This document shows positions 1 to 8,741 of a stretch of 64,000 nucleotides of DNA, one piece after another. The DNA is taken from assembly GCF_001636405.1 (NCBI RefSeq), contig NZ_KV440950.1:1077712-1141711 (forward strand), in the 5' to 3' direction. The notes beneath the pieces are model-generated. The model had not been told where the DNA came from. It saw only the letters and a program-made list of their open reading frames with translations, and ran no database searches. Source of the DNA: Peribacillus frigoritolerans (GTDB lineage Bacteria; Bacillota; Bacilli; Bacillales; DSM-1321). Positions within the stretch are counted from its first letter, which is position 1. Each line of letters opens with the position of its first letter. A program made the translations under genes and the position numbers.

Positions 1-12
1 AGTTTGCTGCAT

Positions 13-309
13 ATGCCAACCTGTCAGCAATGTGGCTATAAATGGGGTTGGATAGAGGCCTTTTTTAAAATGTTTACCTTTAAAAAGAAGTTAAGATGTT
101 CATCCTGTGATTCATCCCAATACGTTTCCAAGAAAACAAGAATGCTATTAAGCCTATTTATATTTATATCTTTATTAATTGTACCGTTAATATCATATGG
201 TGTACCTAAAGGTTATGTCTTAGCTTTTGAAATAGTTGCGTATGCATTAGTGATTATTTTGATGCCATTTATATATAAGCTAAGTAACAAGGACGAACAG
301 ATGTGGTAG
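13..309 (+). CDS. CxxC-X21-CxxC zinc-ribbon-like small membrane protein
   Basis: The 98-residue product starts with two Cys pairs (CQQC near residue 4 and CSSC near residue 29), the pattern of the small Bacillus cxxc_20_cxxc family. Two hydrophobic segments follow (about residues 47-65 and 70-90), so a probable metal-binding N-terminal knuckle sits on a two-pass membrane anchor. The ATG at 13 is chosen; a TTG at 4 is in frame, and the upstream region with the ribosome binding site lies outside the window. A hairpin repeat copy follows 9 bases after the stop. No function is known to me for this family. Confidence 0.7.
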   Translation: MPTCQQCGYKWGWIEAFFKMFTFKKKLRCSSCDSSQYVSKKTRMLLSLFIFISLLIVPLISYGVPKGYVLAFEIVAYALVIILMPFIYKLSNKDEQMW

Positions 310-317
310 TCATGCAT

Positions 318-384
318 TAGCAAAAGATCGGAGCTGTCCTTAAGGCAGCTTTTTATTAATGCAACTATCAGGGCAGGGGAATGA
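318..384 (+). repeat. Dispersed hairpin repeat, copy 1
   Basis: Contains GATCGGAGCTGTCCTTAAGGCAGC, a hairpin (AGCTGYCC/GGCAGCT) with a T-run, then the conserved tail ATGCAACTATCAGGGCAG. It lies directly 3' of the CxxC gene. The 5' third is degenerate. Confidence 0.85.
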
Positions 385-415
385 ATTTAAAGCAAAAGAA
401 CAGGGAGAAGTTAAC

Positions 416-1171
416 ATGAATCAGAATATTGGTACAGAAGAAGCGATTAAAAGGTGGGATAGTTTCGCGGATAAATATTCTGCAACTCATACCGAGCAAG
501 GAGATCTTCATAAAGAAGTTTTTTTAAATCCAACTTTATTAACACTTATGGAAACAGTAAGGAATAAAAAGGTTTTAGATGCCGGGTGTGGCGAGGGGTA
601 TTTAAGTCGAATGTTAGCGAGGTCCGAAGCGACTGTAACGGCTGTGGATTATTCATCACGGATGATAGAAATTGCTAAGGGAAGAACCCCGAATGATTTG
701 TTAATTGATTATAGGCAGGGTAATTGTGAGGACTTGAATTCTTTAGAGGACAAAAGTTTCGATTTGATAGTATCCAATATGGTCATTCAAGATCTTGCAG
801 ATTACGAAAAAGCATTTCAGGAAATGTATCGTCTATTAGTAGATGGAGGCTGTTTTATATTTTCGATTTTACATCCTTGTTTTGTTACTCCAGAAAGTGG
901 TTGGGAAAAAACAAAGGGCGGTAAAAAGTTGCATTGGAACGTAGATAAATATTTTTATGAAGGGGTGTATGAACAACGTTTAGGTGATAAAGAAAAAATG
1001 CTATTCTTTCATAGAACATTAACAAGTTATATAAACACTTTAATCAAAACAGGTTTTATTTTAGAAAGTATAATAGAACCTAAGCCATCAAAAGAGATAT
1101 TAGAAAAATATCCTTCATTTGAAGAAGATTTCAGATGTGCTGATTTTATAGTTTTTAAACTAAAAAAGTAA
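416..1171 (+). CDS. Class I SAM-dependent methyltransferase
   Basis: The 251-residue product has the class I methyltransferase fold of the Methyltransf_11 type. Motif I, VLDAGCGEGYLSRML, binds S-adenosylmethionine, an acidic residue follows in AVDYSSRM, and the post-I region reads FDLIVSNMVIQDL. The substrate cannot be inferred. An in-frame ATG at 359 lies inside repeat copy 1 and has no ribosome binding site; ATG 416 follows AGGGAGAAG at a normal distance and is preferred. The MFS transporter starts 85 bases downstream with no clear terminator between, so the two may be co-transcribed. Confidence 0.85.
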   Translation: MNQNIGTEEAIKRWDSFADKYSATHTEQGDLHKEVFLNPTLLTLMETVRNKKVLDAGCGEGYLSRMLARSEATVTAVDYSSRMIEIAKGRTPNDLLIDYRQGNCEDLNSLEDKSFDLIVSNMVIQDLADYEKAFQEMYRLLVDGGCFIFSILHPCFVTPESGWEKTKGGKKLHWNVDKYFYEGVYEQRLGDKEKMLFFHRTLTSYINTLIKTGFILESIIEPKPSKEILEKYPSFEEDFRCADFIVFKLKK

Positions 1172-1256
1172 AGGTTATAAAAATATTAGAAAATCAACTA
1201 GAGGAAGGTGTTCATGGTGGGGAGAAATTACAGAATGATGAATGAGGTCTTAACAA

Positions 1257-2528
1257 ATGTCCAGTAAAACATATCAAATGAACCAGAGTTATGCAGATTC
1301 TCAAGAAAAACAAAAAATGTTATACAAACGTACATTGATTATTATAAGTATTTCACAAATTTTTGGCGGTGCCGGGTTAGCAGCTGGAGTTACGGTGGGG
1401 GCACTTCTTGCACAACAAATGCTTGGCACAGATGCATTTGCTGGAGTTCCATCGGGTTTATTTACTTTAGGATCTGCCGGGGCTGCTTTAATCGTAGGGA
1501 GACTTTCTCAACGTTACGGTCGCCGTACAGGTCTAACAGCTGGTTTTATGATAGGTGGACTTGGAGCGATAGGAGTCATAACGGCAGCCATCATAAATAG
1601 CGTTTTCCTTTTATTTGCTTCCCTGCTCATCTATGGTGCAGGAACAGCGACAAATTTACAAGCTCGTTACGCTGGTACGGACTTAGCTAACAATAAACAG
1701 CGAGCCACTGCCATCAGTATTACCATGGTGTTTACAACATTTGGTGCAGTTGCTGGTCCGAATTTAGTGAATGTAATGGGGGATTTTGCTCTTTCTATTG
1801 GCGTTCCTTCACTCGCTGGTCCTTTCATTTTATCAGCGGCAGCATTTATCTTAGCAGGTCTTGTCCTTTTCGTTTTGCTTCGCCCAGACCCATTAGTTAT
1901 AGCAAGAACAATAGAAGCGTCCAAACAAGAAAGTAATCGTTTAGGGTATTCGGCTGATACTGAACAAATGGTAAACAAAAGAGGAATCATTGTTGGTGCG
2001 GCAATTATGGTTCTTACTCAAATTGTAATGGTGGCCATTATGACCATGACGCCAGTTCATATGAGACATCATGGACATGACTTGGGTGAAATAGGACTCG
2101 TTATTGGATTTCATATAGCTGCCATGTATCTTCCTTCACTGGTTACAGGTGTCCTTGTTGATAAGTTTGGCCGTACTGCCATGGCAATTGCTTCTGGAGC
2201 TACGCTGCTTCTGGCCGGTTTAATATCGGCGATTGCACCAGGCGATTCTATGATTCTCCTAGTTATTGCCCTTTCTTTACTTGGATTAGGATGGAATTTC
2301 GGTTTAATAAGTGGGACGGCTCTTATTGTTGATTCAACTGACACTTCAAATCGGGCTAAAACCCAAGGTACGGTGGATGTTTTAATTGCATTATCAGGAG
2401 CCTCTGGTGGAGCCTTATCTGGAATGATTGTGGCCGGCTCAAGTTATACAGCATTATCATTTATCGGAGGGTTATTATCTTTATTATTGATTCCAGTGGT
2501 TATCTGGTCTAGGGGAAGTAAAAAATAA
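1257..2528 (+). CDS. MFS transporter
   Basis: The 423-residue hydrophobic protein has about 12 predicted transmembrane segments. The loop after helix 2 carries the MFS signature in GRLSQRYGRRTGL, and an equivalent pseudo-repeat, GVLVDKFGRTAM, follows helix 8 in the second half. It is probably a proton-driven exporter of small molecules or drugs, but the substrate is not readable from sequence. The N-terminal 25 residues are cytoplasmic and polar. The gene follows the methyltransferase and could share its transcript. A weak hairpin with a T-run follows at about 2550-2588. Confidence 0.9.
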   Translation: MSSKTYQMNQSYADSQEKQKMLYKRTLIIISISQIFGGAGLAAGVTVGALLAQQMLGTDAFAGVPSGLFTLGSAGAALIVGRLSQRYGRRTGLTAGFMIGGLGAIGVITAAIINSVFLLFASLLIYGAGTATNLQARYAGTDLANNKQRATAISITMVFTTFGAVAGPNLVNVMGDFALSIGVPSLAGPFILSAAAFILAGLVLFVLLRPDPLVIARTIEASKQESNRLGYSADTEQMVNKRGIIVGAAIMVLTQIVMVAIMTMTPVHMRHHGHDLGEIGLVIGFHIAAMYLPSLVTGVLVDKFGRTAMAIASGATLLLAGLISAIAPGDSMILLVIALSLLGLGWNFGLISGTALIVDSTDTSNRAKTQGTVDVLIALSGASGGALSGMIVAGSSYTALSFIGGLLSLLLIPVVIWSRGSKK

Positions 2529-2549
2529 AAAGAAGCCATATAATAAGTA

Positions 2550-2588
2550 AAAAAAGTCATTTCCTATCGTACAGGAAGCGGCTTTTTT
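2550..2588 (+). terminator. Weak rho-independent terminator after MFS gene
   Basis: TTCCT and AGGAA form a short stem followed by GCGGCTTTTTT. The stem is short, so this is tentative. Confidence 0.45.
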
Positions 2589-2753
2589 GCTGCGATTTGC
2601 TTATCATACAAAATACCGCAGTTTGGCGATACCCCTTCATGGGCATTAGGAGCTTACATGGATATTTTTCAGCTACCGATTTTGTTCTTTGTAGTGTTTG
2701 GGGTTCTAATTATTGTTTGGGGGTTCAAAAAAAATATCATAAAACATATTTAA
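2589..2753 (+). pseudogene. C-terminal remnant of a membrane protein
   Basis: A 54-codon open stretch without a start codon reads like the end of a membrane protein. It contains PQFGDTPSWALGAYMD, then a single hydrophobic helix (FFVVFGVLIIVWGF) and a basic tail ending at TAA 2751-2753. It begins inside the terminator region of the MFS gene and has no ribosome binding site. I read it as a decayed gene end; the family is not recognised. Confidence 0.4.
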
Positions 2754-2780
2754 AAGGACTATAAAACTGAATCACTTAAT

Positions 2781-2868
2781 GAACTTACGGGTGCTTAGCT
2801 GGAAATCGGAGCTGTCTTTATAAGGCAGCTTTTTCTTTATGCAACTATCGGGGCATGATAGTTAAAAA
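2781..2868 (+). repeat. Dispersed hairpin repeat, copy 2
   Basis: Near full length: AACTTACGGGTGCTTAGCTG, AATCGGAGCTGTC, hairpin, T-run, ATGCAACTATCGGGGCATG and ATAGTTAAA. It lies 28 bases after the membrane-protein remnant. Confidence 0.9.
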
Positions 2869-3215
2869 TGCAAACACCCTAGAGGCTACATTAATAATGG
2901 TTAAGGAGAAAACCTATGAAAAGAAGAATTAGGAATAAACTTAAAAAAAGGAATATAGTAGAATTAGTCTGATCCATTTAAGAAGGTCATTTTGGAACGC
3001 TTGAAACGTTTGCCCCTTTTTTGCCATACAAAAAATCCTCTCCATCCTCGAAGGGTTGCTCTGTTTTGTGCAATAGCATTGGAGAAATAAACAAAGTTTA
3101 CCACCTCATAATTATTGTAGCATTGATTGTTGAGCAATCTGTAGATTATAATAATAATAGGAATACTACAAATGTACTATAAATTCATAAGAACTAACGG
3201 GTTGGGGGAGAAATT
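2869..3215. other. Intergenic stretch with one tiny open frame
   Basis: An 18-codon open frame (2916-2972, beginning MKRRIRNKLKK) follows a good ribosome binding site, AAGGAG, but is too short and basic to call with confidence. The rest is AT-rich. A possible -10 region lies at about 3145-3165, upstream of the secreted-protein gene. Nothing else is recognised. Confidence 0.35.
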
Positions 3216-3782
3216 ATGATGAAAAAACTAGCAAAGGCATTAACCGTAGGAGTATTAGCTCTAGGATTACTGGCAGGAGTTGGAGCAAATAAAGGAGAAG
3301 CAGCAACAGTAACAAAGCCGATCGGTTCAACTTTCTATAAGAGCGCCTTAGTAGGTACTACCTATAAGGTTCAAGATTATAAAGGTAATACAATTAATGC
3401 AAAAACAACTAAAGCTGTAACGTTAACTCCATATGCAACAAATAAAAACTTTTCATATGCTACAGTAACATTTGTAGATTATGATAAAGTAGGAACAAAG
3501 TGGGTCAAGTATACAAAAACAGCCAAAGGATATTTCTTTACTCCTATTAAAAATGGTATAACTTACAATGAATATACGAATGTAAAAAAAGGAATGACTT
3601 ATAATCAAACGGTATCTATCACAGGTGAATATATGAAATTAGATTCAACATATACATATGGCGGCATTACCCAAAAAGATTATACCTGGAGCCGTTACAG
3701 TGACACTAATGACACAGATTTTTATACGGTTTTTGAAAACAACAAGTTAACATACAAAAGCTATTCTGTTAGTGAATATTAA
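3216..3782 (+). CDS. Secreted protein of unknown function
   Basis: The 188-residue product has a classical Sec signal peptide: basic MMKKLAK, a hydrophobic core to about residue 24, and likely cleavage after GEAA. The mature part is rich in Thr, Tyr and Lys, with beta-strand-like alternation and no Cys, LPXTG motif or recognised domain. Start ATG 3216 follows GGGGGAGAAATT; ATG 3219 is equally possible. The gene has its own strong terminator and a long AT-rich upstream region, so it is probably monocistronic. No family was recognised. Confidence 0.75.
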   Translation: MMKKLAKALTVGVLALGLLAGVGANKGEAATVTKPIGSTFYKSALVGTTYKVQDYKGNTINAKTTKAVTLTPYATNKNFSYATVTFVDYDKVGTKWVKYTKTAKGYFFTPIKNGITYNEYTNVKKGMTYNQTVSITGEYMKLDSTYTYGGITQKDYTWSRYSDTNDTDFYTVFENNKLTYKSYSVSEY

Positions 3783-3787
3783 TAACA

Positions 3788-3819
3788 AAAAAGCCCCTCT
3801 CGTGTGAGAAGGGCTTTTT
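3788..3819 (+). terminator. Rho-independent terminator
   Basis: AAAAAGCCC pairs with GGGCTTTTT around CTCTCGTGTGAGAA. It is 6 bases after the stop of the secreted-protein gene. Confidence 0.9.
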
Positions 3820-3915
3820 ATTTTTATTATTCCAAGTATAAAAATTGTTCTTTTTCATTTAGGTGAATTTTGATATTGTGAGGGGAGGGGTGAGGTTTTG
3901 GAAAATACAGGATAA

Positions 3916-4189
3916 TTGAACAAACAAGAAGCAATACCTTTGATATTGACTGTTGTTTAGTTATAGCTGCAATACTGGTTTTTATATCGGCAGATCGATA
4001 CCGAATATAGATTTAAGGATATCGATTTTTTATTTTGATATTGGATTTTTAGTGGCTTTGATTTTGGGAACCAAGGCAAAGCAATTTGGTATAAGAGTAA
4101 TCAGCGTTTTATCAAATGGCCTATTTTTTATTGCTTTATCTTTTTTTACTTTTGCACTAGCTTTGGCCTATGGGCTTTCGGGACCATAA
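3916..4189 (+). pseudogene. Frameshifted small multi-pass membrane protein
   Basis: Coding sense moves through three frames. TTG 3916 opens LNKQEAIPLILTVV and stops. The next frame carries VIAAILVFISADRY and stops. The third carries FLVALILGTKAKQFGIRV and a second hydrophobic helix ending YGLSGP at 4189. Joined, these would make a small membrane protein of about 85-90 residues with three hydrophobic segments. At least two indels have broken it. An open frame of 78 codons from 3953 exists only as the last part of the damaged gene. Repeat copy 3 follows directly. Confidence 0.55.
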
Positions 4190-4225
4190 AGCAGGTTTTA
4201 GCCATAATAAATCCAAATGATTAAT

Positions 4226-4298
4226 TTTAGGTGCTTTAGGAGCTGCCTTAGGGCAGCTTTTTCTTAAGAACTAAAGGGGCAGGATTGTTGAAAAAGGA
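4226..4298 (+). repeat. Dispersed hairpin repeat, copy 3
   Basis: Short version: TTAGGTGCTTTAGGAGCTGCC, hairpin GAGCTGCC/GGGCAGCT, T-run, then AAGAACTAAAGGGGCAGG and TTGTTGAA. It has a shortened 5' arm but a fully paired apical stem. Confidence 0.85.
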
Positions 4299-4401
4299 AT
4301 TCAACCTATGTTTGTCTAAATGGTAATATTTAACAATGTTTAGGCATGGCTCTAATAGTATTTTAACAGTTAAATTATTTTCTAAATGGGGAGGGGCATT
4401 T

Positions 4402-4884
4402 TTGCAAACTTTTTTTAGATATAACTGGATGGTAAGAGAAGACTGGTATCGTTGGTGTGAAGAGTTAAGTGAAGAAGAAATTCTGCGGAATCGAACGGGT
4501 GGAATGGGAAGTATATTGCATACACTTTTCCATATTGTTGATGTCGAATGGAGCTGGATACGTCTCTTACAAGGTAAAACTGACTTTCAGGAGAGTTTCG
4601 ATAGTTATAAAAGCTTGAACAAAGTTCGGAAGTTGGACGCTGAATTTCATTTAGAAGTGGAAAACTTTGTGAACAACTGGGATGCTAGTATGGAAAATCA
4701 ATTATTTTATGATACCTTACAGGATAGAAGAATTGTGACGGATACTTGGGGTGAAATAATGCGACATACTATTGCTCACGAAATTCACCATATAGGGCAA
4801 TTATCAATTTGGGCAAGGGAATTAGGGAAAAAGCCTGTTTCTGCAAACCTTATAGGTCGGGGTCTTTCCTCTCATTCCATATAA
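4402..4884 (+). CDS. DinB family metal-dependent protein
   Basis: The 160-residue product belongs to the DinB/YfiT four-helix bundle superfamily. The N-terminal LQTFFRYNWMVREDWYRWCE and GSILHTLFHIVDVEW supply the first metal-ligand histidine. The C-terminal motif HTIAHEIHHIGQL supplies the HxxxH pair. Some members are thiol-dependent transferases but most have no known substrate. TTG 4402 is chosen because GGGGAGGGGC precedes it at the right spacing; an upstream in-frame ATG at 4336 has no ribosome binding site. Repeat copy 4 lies about 140 bases downstream. Confidence 0.85.
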   Translation: MQTFFRYNWMVREDWYRWCEELSEEEILRNRTGGMGSILHTLFHIVDVEWSWIRLLQGKTDFQESFDSYKSLNKVRKLDAEFHLEVENFVNNWDASMENQLFYDTLQDRRIVTDTWGEIMRHTIAHEIHHIGQLSIWARELGKKPVSANLIGRGLSSHSI

Positions 4885-5020
4885 ATAATTCAAATAGATA
4901 TTAATTTAGTCGGTTTCTATATATATTGAGTGAAATCCTTCAATTAGAGATCGCCTTTTCGATGTTCTGCTGCTGGTCAGTTTTGTTAAGCAAAATCAGT
5001 TTGTGAAGAATTGTATTTAA

Positions 5021-5105
5021 AGTAACGGGTGCGTTAGCTGAATAAAGCTGTCTTTAAGGCAGCTTTTTCTTACGGAATTAAAGGGGCAGAATAGTTGAAG
5101 AAGGA
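5021..5105 (+). repeat. Dispersed hairpin repeat, copy 4
   Basis: AGTAACGGGTGCGTTAGCTG, AAAGCTGTCTTTAAGGCAGC, T-run, then TACGGAATTAAAGGGGCAG and ATAGTTGAAG. Nearly full length. Confidence 0.9.
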
Positions 5106-5171
5106 ATTGAAGAATCAAAAAGAGAATAGGTACTGTCAGTTAAAATGATTTTTATAGAAAGAAGGATTAAT

Positions 5172-5990
5172 ATGGCATATTGCAAAGTTCGCCAAGCAGA
5201 AATTTATTATGAAGATTTGGGGGAAGGAAAACCAATTTTAATGATACACGGTTATTCTCCGGACCATCGATTAATGAGTGGTTGTATGGAACCAATATTT
5301 ACTAAGAGGGAGGGGTGGCGACGTATTTATATCGACCTGCCCGGGATGGGATTGACAAAAGAATATAACGAAATAAGTAGTTCTGATGAAATGCTGGATG
5401 CTGTTTTAGAGTTTATTCAAGCTGTAATTCCTAACCAAGAGTACGTAATTGCTGGGGAATCTTACGGTGGCTATATAGCTAGGGGCATTATTGAAAAGCA
5501 TCAAGAACAAATACTTGGTGCAGCATTTATTTGTCCTCTTATTATTCCTCTTCCAGAAAATAGAACAGTTGAGATACATGAAATAATGAGAACGGATGAG
5601 AAGTTCATTGAAAATTTATCAAAGGGTGAGTTAGAAGATTTTAGAAATAACAACATTGTACTTGATGAGTACACATGGTTAAGGTACAACAAAGAAATTC
5701 TAAGTGGTTGTAAAATTGGAGATGAAAAGTTTCTAAATAAGGTTAAGAATAAATATGGGTTTTCTTTTAAGATCGACCAGTCTGATTTTATTAAACCCAG
5801 TGTATTCCTGTTAGGAAGACAAGACTCTTCGGTTGGATATAAAGATGCTCTTGACATAGCAAACAAGTATCCGCGAGGAACATTTGCTGTATTGGATATG
5901 GCAGGTCACAATTTGCAAATTGAACAACCACAACTTTTTAGCACTCTATTAAATGAATGGTTGGATAGAATTGAAGAGTTCCAAAACTAA
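5172..5990 (+). CDS. Alpha/beta hydrolase
   Basis: The 272-residue product has the alpha/beta hydrolase fold. The oxyanion-hole region is MIHGYSPDH, the nucleophile elbow is GESYGG (serine nucleophile), the acid is probably Asp in LLGRQDSS and the catalytic histidine is in DMAGHNLQIEQP. Substrate class cannot be assigned; small esters or related compounds are typical. Start ATG 5172 follows AGAAAGAAGGATTAAT; an in-frame ATG at 5145 lacks a ribosome binding site. Repeat copy 5 follows 40 bases after the stop. Confidence 0.85.
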   Translation: MAYCKVRQAEIYYEDLGEGKPILMIHGYSPDHRLMSGCMEPIFTKREGWRRIYIDLPGMGLTKEYNEISSSDEMLDAVLEFIQAVIPNQEYVIAGESYGGYIARGIIEKHQEQILGAAFICPLIIPLPENRTVEIHEIMRTDEKFIENLSKGELEDFRNNNIVLDEYTWLRYNKEILSGCKIGDEKFLNKVKNKYGFSFKIDQSDFIKPSVFLLGRQDSSVGYKDALDIANKYPRGTFAVLDMAGHNLQIEQPQLFSTLLNEWLDRIEEFQN

Positions 5991-6030
5991 TACTTAACGC
6001 AGTAATTGAAGTTTGTGAAATAATAGTGCT

Positions 6031-6100
6031 TAAACTAACGGTTGCTTTAGCTTAGGATTGAAGGCAGCTATTTCTTATGGAACGGGGAGGTTAGTGAAAT
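6031..6100 (+). repeat. Dispersed hairpin repeat, copy 5 (degenerate)
   Basis: TAAACTAACGGTTGCTTTAG then a damaged apical hairpin (AAGGCAGCTATTTC), ATGGAACGGGGAGG and TTAGTGAAA. The left half of the apical stem is lost. Confidence 0.75.
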
Positions 6101-6164
6101 ACCAATCCTTTGTAAACCTTATATTGTTATAATGGAAATAAAAGCTTAATTATAGGAGATAAAA

Positions 6165-6548
6165 ATGTTTGATAAAATTAAGACTTGGGCGAGGAGTCTA
6201 AAACGGCAAATCTTTATCCTTTACTTTGCTTGTAAAGATGAACGGGTGCCTTGGCATGCAAAGGCATTTACGGCTTGTGTTGTGGCTTATGCATTCAGTC
6301 CGATAGACATAATACCTGATTTTATACCCATTCTTGGCTACTTAGACGATGTAATTCTCGTTCCAATAGGGATAATGATCGCATTAAAGATGATACCAAA
6401 GAGTGTATTAACCGACTGTGAAGTTAAGGCAGAAGAAATGATGAAAAATGGTAAGCCGAAGAATTGGATAGTCGGCTCACTAATAGTAATGATTTGGGTC
6501 TTAATTATAATATGGGCTATTATATATATTTATCGTTTAATGAACTAA
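6165..6548 (+). CDS. DUF1232 (YkvA-like) membrane protein
   Basis: The 127-residue product carries the DUF1232 core: RVPWHAKAFTACVVAYAFSP then IDIIPDFIPILGYLDD, the usual YAFSPIDxIPDFIP signature, near residues 30-70. A second hydrophobic helix spans residues 104-122, so the protein is probably an inner-membrane protein with two or three passes. Function is unknown for the family. Start ATG 6165 has TAGGAG upstream. Its stop codon TAA (6546-6548) lies inside the conserved AACTAACGGG block of repeat copy 6, so the repeat supplies the end of the gene. Confidence 0.85.
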   Translation: MFDKIKTWARSLKRQIFILYFACKDERVPWHAKAFTACVVAYAFSPIDIIPDFIPILGYLDDVILVPIGIMIALKMIPKSVLTDCEVKAEEMMKNGKPKNWIVGSLIVMIWVLIIIWAIIYIYRLMN

Positions 6549-6612
6549 CGGGTGCTTTACTTCACTAGGATGCACAAGAAGACCACTATAGGTGGTCTCT
6601 TTTATTTGTTCA
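6541..6612 (+). repeat. Dispersed hairpin repeat, copy 6 (variant apical hairpin)
   Basis: Begins TGAACTAACGGGTGCTTTAC, then carries an unrelated but perfect apical stem (AGACCAC/GTGGTCT) with TCTTTTATTT. The GGGGCAGG tail is missing. The stop codon of the preceding gene is inside it. The hairpin is a good terminator by itself. Confidence 0.7.
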
Positions 6613-6752
6613 AAAATCAACATTAATCTTTAACAAAGCCATGGTTAAAAAGCGATCTTAATATATTCAATGGAATCACTCTATTATAAAAAGTGATTTT
6701 CCCTCCATTAATTTGTGGTACAAGAATCGGATTCTCTGTAGTTGATGCATTG

Positions 6753-7406
6753 TCATCTTTTATTTTTTAAGGTTCTTAGACTTTCCATATCGCCATTTAC
6801 TATCACATCAATATGAGCAGAGATGATATCAATATCTAAATCCCACCATTTAATCTCCAGCAGTTCGTTAATGATTTCTTTTGAGAAGCGGGTTTTGAGT
6901 TTCTTTTCGGGATTCCCCCCAACGATGGTGTAAGGTTCCACATCTTTGGTAACAACCGATTTAGCGGCTACAATTGCACCATCCCCGATTTTTATTCCAG
7001 GCATGATGACAGTATCCATTCCTATCCAAACATCATTTCCAATAATGGTATCGCCTTTAAACGGCAACTGATCTAACGCTGGCGTATACTTCTCCCATCC
7101 GTGTCCGAAAATGTTGAAGGGGTAGGTTGAAAAACCATCCATTCTATGGTTGGCTCCATTCATAATAAACGTTACACCAGGTGCCATGGCGCAAAATTTC
7201 CCGATGACAAGCCGGTCACCGAAGAATTCGTAGTGATATAACACTTGATCTTCAAAAGACTCCCCATTTCTTGCATCGTAATATGAATATTCACCCGCAA
7301 TAATGTTTGGTCTAGTGATTGTATTTTTAATGAATTGCACGATGTGATTTCCTTTAATCGGATATTTATCTTGAGGATTTGGCCCATGTTGCTTATTTGA
7401 TTCCAT
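6753..7406 (-). CDS. vat: Vat-type streptogramin A O-acetyltransferase
   Basis: The 217-residue product is a left-handed beta-helix (hexapeptide-repeat) acyltransferase of the xenobiotic acetyltransferase (Vat/CatB) type. The N-terminal motif [12 protein letters not shown], the [19 protein letters not shown] segment, the loop [14 protein letters not shown] with the catalytic-position histidine and the repeats [19 protein letters not shown] are all typical. It would use acetyl-CoA to acetylate the hydroxyl of group A streptogramins. It lies 25 bases downstream of vgb on the same strand, which strongly supports streptogramin resistance rather than chloramphenicol or sugar acylation. Real substrate range is inferred. 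Confidence 0.85.
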   Translation of the reverse strand: MESNKQHGPNPQDKYPIKGNHIVQFIKNTITRPNIIAGEYSYYDARNGESFEDQVLYHYEFFGDRLVIGKFCAMAPGVTFIMNGANHRMDGFSTYPFNIFGHGWEKYTPALDQLPFKGDTIIGNDVWIGMDTVIMPGIKIGDGAIVAAKSVVTKDVEPYTIVGGNPEKKLKTRFSKEIINELLEIKWWDLDIDIISAHIDVIVNGDMESLRTLKNKR

Positions 7407-7431
7407 GGATATCCACTGCCTTTCAGGGTTT

Positions 7432-8319
7432 TTATAATAAACTTAGCCGGCCGATCTTATTGCATTCCTCAGCGAACCAGATGGCACCATCAGGACCTGC
7501 TGCAATTCCATGCGGCTCCGCATTTTGTGTGGAAATTGGAAATTCCGTAATTTCTCCTTGCATGGTAATGCGCCCAATTTGATTACTTCCCCATTCAGTG
7601 AACCATAAAGCGCGGTCAGGACCCGTCACTATTGCGTGTGGGCGGGCATCTGAAGTGGGGATGGTATATTCACTTATTGTTCCAGAAGTAGTGATGCGCC
7701 CGATTTTGTTTCCGTTAATTTCCGCAAACCAGAGTGCACCGTCCGGTCCGCTTGTAATCCCTACAGGACCAGCATGTTTTGTTGGCAAAGTGTAATTAGT
7801 CACTTCACCTTGCATGGTAATGCGCCCAATTTGATTACTCTGATTCTCAGTAAACCAAATGGCACCGTCAGTTCCAGCAACAATGTAAGAGGGGTAACAG
7901 CCGGGACTCGGTAAATCATACTGAATCATTTCACCTGATGATAAAATTCGCCCTATCCTATTTCCATTCATCTCGGTAAACCAAATGTCTCCATTGTGTC
8001 CTTCCGTTATTCCAAAAGGTGCTGAGTTCGGACTTGGGAGAGTATATTCGATGATTTCACCTGTACCTGTCAGTTTCCCAATTTTATTCGCCCTATTTTC
8101 CGTAAACCATACATCCCCCTGAGTTGTGGAGATTATAGATAGCACACCGGCGTTGGGTGTAGGAACGATGAATGGAGTAACTTCACCGTTAACGGTCATT
8201 CGCCCAATTTGATTTGCTTTATGTTGTGTAAACCATAGCGCACCATCTTTTCCGGCAGTTATTCCATATGGGCCTGAATCTTTGTCAAGAAGTTCGTATT
8301 CGTCCATTTTTATCCCCAC
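7432..8319 (-). CDS. vgb: Streptogramin B (virginiamycin B) lyase
   Basis: The 295-residue product is a seven-bladed beta-propeller built from about 42-residue repeats containing DGALWFTE, GRIT and YTLPT elements. Vgb opens the cyclic depsipeptide ring of group B streptogramins by elimination. The catalytic residues known from the staphylococcal enzyme, His270 and Glu284, fall at exactly those positions here (PHGI and WFAEE). GTG 8319 is chosen because AGGAGGAGG precedes it at 7-8 bases; the in-frame ATG at 8307 is too far from that site. The gene forms an operon with vat. The cell would resist both synergistic streptogramin components. Confidence 0.9.
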   Translation of the reverse strand: MGIKMDEYELLDKDSGPYGITAGKDGALWFTQHKANQIGRMTVNGEVTPFIVPTPNAGVLSIISTTQGDVWFTENRANKIGKLTGTGEIIEYTLPSPNSAPFGITEGHNGDIWFTEMNGNRIGRILSSGEMIQYDLPSPGCYPSYIVAGTDGAIWFTENQSNQIGRITMQGEVTNYTLPTKHAGPVGITSGPDGALWFAEINGNKIGRITTSGTISEYTIPTSDARPHAIVTGPDRALWFTEWGSNQIGRITMQGEITEFPISTQNAEPHGIAAGPDGAIWFAEECNKIGRLSLL

Positions 8320-8741
8320 TATATGCCTCCTCCTTTTTGTATGAAATTCTTCTAGTCATTCGTTATAAATAATTGAAATCCTGCGAAAAAGTTTTTGCAC
8401 ATGGGGTGAAGTCTGTCCAAGGAGAGATTTTAATTCATAGATGAAAAGGTTATTTAAGATTCTATGTTTCTAATTGGTCATATTTGCAGCGGAACCCAAT
8501 TACCTAACAATTTGGGTTAATTGTCTGATACAAAAGTTTTTTTTCCACATAGTTTATTAAAAAGTATGGTTACTCCAGCGGTGTTGATTAATCACGGGTA
8601 TTTAATAAAGAACAATATTCAACATTAGAAAATTATGCTTGTATAAGGATACAGCCTGATATTAGAACATAATGAATCTGTCGTGACCTTGCCCTTATTT
8701 TGGCGGAAAATACTTTTATATATTTCACAGGAGGGGTTTTC
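8320..8741. other. Divergent intergenic region between vgb and cotS-like gene
   Basis: This 420-bp AT-rich region must hold promoters for both flanking genes. An imperfect inverted repeat, AACCCAATT (8493-8501) with AATTTGGGTT (8509-8518), lies in the middle and could be an operator. A weak sigma-K-like pair (AC near 8651, CATA near 8670) sits at plausible distance upstream of the coat gene. No leader peptide or attenuator is evident before vgb. Confidence 0.35.

Noticed and set aside
359..415. In-frame upstream start for the methyltransferase (ATG 359)
   Set aside because: It lies inside the tail of hairpin repeat copy 1 and has no ribosome binding site; ATG 416 has one.
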